A stretch of 27,500 bases of DNA from Mesostigma viride. Taxonomy: Eukaryota > Streptophyta > Mesostigmatophyceae > Mesostigmatales > Mesostigmataceae. Of the stretch, positions 25,136 to 27,500 are shown piece by piece. The stretch covers positions 1,983,253-2,010,752 of the forward strand of contig RPFO01000154.1 of assembly GCA_009746045.1 (NCBI GenBank), written 5' to 3'. Made by a program: the position numbers and the translations under genes. The stretch's first letter is position 1, and each line of letters begins with the position of its first letter. Below the pieces are notes generated by a model. It made no database searches. It saw only the letters and a program-made list of their open reading frames with translations, and was not told where the DNA came from.

Positions 25136-25687
25136 TTAGGTAAATGGATAGAAGTTGACAAACAAAGCAGTACCCAAGCACGTAAACAAAAGGAAGTAAC
25201 CCACAACGACGCATTCCCAAAATTCGGTGGCCTTTTCCTTTGTCAATGAAAAACTTTCACGGGCCATCCTAGAGCCACACTTCAGCATCTCGGAGCTGGT
25301 TTCGAAGGATGCCCTGTCTGTCAACCTTGCCACTGCATCCTCTACATATTCTTTAGCCGTAGAGGACTGCAATGCCGCATCCCCGGGCCTTAAGTCATCA
25401 CTTCTTGTCAGGTGCTTCCTGCGTAACTGTTTACTGCCAGGCCCCTGGTTGCTACTGCTGTGCGTCCAGACGGCATTTACCAATCTGTCCCTGGCTCTAG
25501 TGCGAGAGCCATCATGATTGTTGTGGCTGCCAAGGGAACGACCTGACAAGGTTTGTTCATGACGGCCGCTTGGGGAAGGCTTCTGTGGGGCTGATTGGTC
25601 ATTGCTGCTGCCCATACCACTCGGGGAAGACCAGTGGGCGATGGCCCAGTAGAGCGCGGGGCACGCGGAGAGGAAGCGCGTGGCGAC
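25136..25687 (-). CDS. PIG-V-like terminal exon
   Basis: Starts VATRFLSACPALYWAIAHWS after TTGTCGCCAG, continues through a long polar loop, then ATEFWECVVVGYFLLFTCLG and the C-terminal NFYPFT, TAA at 25136. The open frame upstream of 25687 (NAYGVPMECLWN) is intronic repeat. Confidence 0.82.
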   Translation of the reverse strand, partial: VATRFLSACPALYWAIAHWSSPSGMGSSNDQSAPQKPSPSGRHEQTLSGRSLGSHNNHDGSRTRARDRLVNAVWTHSSSNQGPGSKQLRRKHLTRSDDLRPGDAALQSSTAKEYVEDAVARLTDRASFETSSEMLKCGSRMARESFSLTKEKATEFWECVVVGYFLLFTCLGTALFVNFYPFT

Positions 25688-27099
25688 CTGGCGACAAGTC
25701 GTATCGTTGTTCATTCCATAGGCATTCCATAGGCATTCCATAGGCACTCCATAAGCATTCATTAAGCATTAGCATTCCATAGGCATTCATGCAGGCAAGC
25801 AACAAACCAGGGAGAGAGCACTGCGTAAGATATACAGGCAGGTCTGGCGTAGTGCCAAGGGTCAGAGGGTACGAGAGTATAGCTGGGTCACTCCATCATT
25901 AGAGCACACAGCCAGGGATGCCCAATGCCGGATGGCAGTGGGTGGATCCGGGCCTATGGGAAGACTAGCTGTTCTCCTCTGCATCTGCAGCCTCTTATTT
26001 TCTGGCAAGGTGGCCTCAAACCCCTGGGGGCACCCTCCCGGAGCGTTGCTGGCTGAGGGCATGTTACTGCTGTTGTGGACTCAACTCGTCCATTTCTGCT
26101 GGCGTCACACACACTCACCCCCCTCCATTCCTGCTGGTGTCACACACACGCACCCCTCCATTCCTGCCGGCGTCCCCCCTCCCCCCCCCTCCATTCCTGC
26201 TGGCGTCACACGCACTCACCCCCTCCATTTCTGCTGGCACCATACCCTCACCTCCATTTCTGCTGACGGCACACACTCACGCCCTTCATTTCTGCTCGCA
26301 CCTCCTAGCCCCTACACTGCACTAACTCCAAAAAATAAAATAAAACCTAAATAATAATAATAATAATAGTAATAATTCCGCACCAGCGATTAACACCGTT
26401 GCCTCAGGTATGGTTTACATCATTGCGCCATCTGCGCTTGACTATCAAGGATCACGCGCACTTGACTCAAACACAGGTCTCGACGCTATGACTTTGAAAG
26501 TGCATTAGGTGCGTGTGCTTATATAATGCTAGTACAGACACTGTCTCACCTGCACGTGCATGACCAGCAGCGCCACCCCCGTGAGCGCCCCCAGGTGGCC
26601 CAAGAAACAAAGCGAACGCAGCGAAAGAAACCCGCAGGGACCGTTGATGGGAGACGCTTCATTGTCTTTGGCCCCGCTGCCCGCAGCCTGGTCGTGCTGA
26701 GAAGCAGAACAGACGCCCGCCAAAGCATCCACCCAGCTCATTGCTGCCATCTCATGCCCAGAAAAAGAATAAGACGTACCCTGCGGAGAATGAGGTGCCT
26801 TTTTAAGCACATCATGGCGCAATGTCCCATCCCTGTTTACAATATCGTCCATTTCATATTTGACACAATCCGGCTTCCCACTCCCATATAGACGCTGACA
26901 GACGCCCCCCAAGGATGTGGGCAGCTGGCCGTTTGTCCGCCACAAGGCGGCGAGCAGGCCGCGCCACGTGGCGAACGGCTGGCGCAGCAGCCACCGGGAG
27001 TACAGGAATACCGCGGAGAGTGCCAGCGCGAGAACGGGGGCCGCCAGAATAAAGTTGGGGAGCTGCTGCAGCCGGTAGTAGTTGAACAGGCCCACCGCC
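25136..27099 (-). CDS. GPI mannosyltransferase 2 (PIG-V/Gpi18-like), C-terminal part
   Basis: This ER multi-pass enzyme of the GPI-anchor pathway adds the second mannose. Two exons are visible on the - strand: 27099-26550 and 25687-25136, joined in phase 0 to read MHVQ-VATRFLSACPALYW. The HVQV...TRF...P.(L/I)YW motif is typical of PIG-V. So are GLFNYYRLQQLPNFILAAPV in the first exon and the short final segment GYFLLFTCLGTALFVNFYPF ending in an aromatic-Thr before TAA. About 366 residues are present; the N-terminal catalytic half must lie beyond 27500. The acceptor at 27100-27101 enters in phase 2. The loop between the YW motif and the last membrane span is about 130 residues, hydrophilic and longer than I expect for the family. 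Confidence 0.8.
25712..25796. repeat. GCATTCCATAG 11-bp repeat
   Basis: About six to seven copies of an 11-bp unit with slight variation, inside the PIG-V-like intron (25688-26549), close to the acceptor. Confidence 0.93.
26085..26305. repeat. About 30-bp imperfect repeat in PIG-V-like intron
   Basis: Around seven diverged copies of CCATTTCTGCTGGCGTCACA plus a CACTCACCCCC-like segment. On the - strand each unit carries GTGAGTGTG, a donor-like sequence. Confidence 0.88.
26550..27099 (-). CDS. PIG-V-like exon, penultimate
   Basis: Encodes (x)AVGLFNYYRLQQLPNFILAA, two hydrophobic spans, a luminal or cytosolic loop of about 90 residues rich in Ser/Gly/Asp, and a final span LGALTGVALLVMHVQ. Donor CAG|GTGAGA on the - strand. 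GTG at 27095 is an internal Val codon, not a start. Confidence 0.8.
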
Positions 27100-27500
27100 C
27101 TGTGGACCAGGTGTGTGTGAGACGGGGGGGGGGGGGGGGGACATGTGGGTCAACATATAGCGGGTTAATGTGGTGGGTTAACGTGTGGTGGCATAAGGGT
27201 CATGTGAATAAGATAAAAACATAGTAGGCATAAGGTTCGTGTGCATAAGATAAAGACGCAATGGGCATAAAGATCGTCTGGATAAGATAGAACATTTAAG
27301 GATGCGAGCGGGGGGTGGGGGTGGGGGTTGAAAACTGCACGCAGGGCATAGCCGCTGAAAATGTGGCCTGTGTACGGCTCCTTTATCATCAGAGATTATA
27401 CAGTTCCTAACAACCAAATATTCATAGTAGTTTCAATGCTAGTTGACAAATCAGATGAAAATCATGTTTTGTCATAGTAATACAAGTAGGTGATTGAGGC
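27100..27500 (-). other. PIG-V-like upstream intron (partial) with 37-bp repeats
   Basis: Non-coding on the - strand up to the window edge as far as I can tell. It contains an unbroken G run of about 18 (27123-27140), three copies of a 37-bp unit starting GGCATAA (27190, 27227, 27264) and a G-rich stretch at 27310-27330. No further PIG-V exon is recognised. Confidence 0.55.

Overview
This is nuclear DNA from a eukaryote, most likely an alga or another free-living protist. GC-rich exons are separated by long GT-AG introns that are full of microsatellites, minisatellites and decayed duplications. No prokaryotic operon or ribosome-binding-site logic is visible. I cannot name the species from sequence alone.

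Two genes can be supported. The first, on the + strand, is a voltage-gated K+ channel (Kv type) that I assemble as 12 exons from about 2728 to 22088. It has a long Ser/Pro-rich N-terminus (exons 1-4), S1-S3 (exon 5), S4-S5 (exon 6), pore and S6 (exon 7), and a charged coiled-coil tail (exons 8-12). Every intron is GT-AG, all phases agree, and the joined coding length is 3405 nt (1134 residues plus stop). The second gene, on the - strand at the right edge, is the C-terminal half of a GPI mannosyltransferase 2 (PIG-V/Gpi18-like). It has two exons (27099-26550 and 25687-25136), and its 5' part lies outside the window.

Layout: 1-420 is weakly coding-like. 433-1216 holds 14 copies of a 56-bp repeat. 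1508-2085 is a GGGT/GGGC tetranucleotide array. 2091-2727 is the upstream region of the channel gene. 2728-22088 is the channel gene. 22089-25135 is a repeat-rich intergenic region with a long-inverted-repeat MITE-like element (23409-23922). 25136-27500 is the PIG-V-like gene with its introns.

The most striking signal is in the channel gene. After at least six exons, and after the stop codon of the last one, the 3' tail of the exon with its splice donor (or stop) is repeated one to six times, progressively decayed, in the following intron or flank. I call these exon-tail echoes. In introns 1 and 7 the echo unit also contains a trinucleotide tract that has expanded to about 190-295 bp. A copy of the exon 6 head likewise lies upstream of its acceptor. 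Intron 7 also carries two rearrangements of the same unusual form: an upstream block re-copied downstream, bridged by a short CCCA tract and flanked by direct repeats of 126 or 191 bp. This suggests replication template switching.
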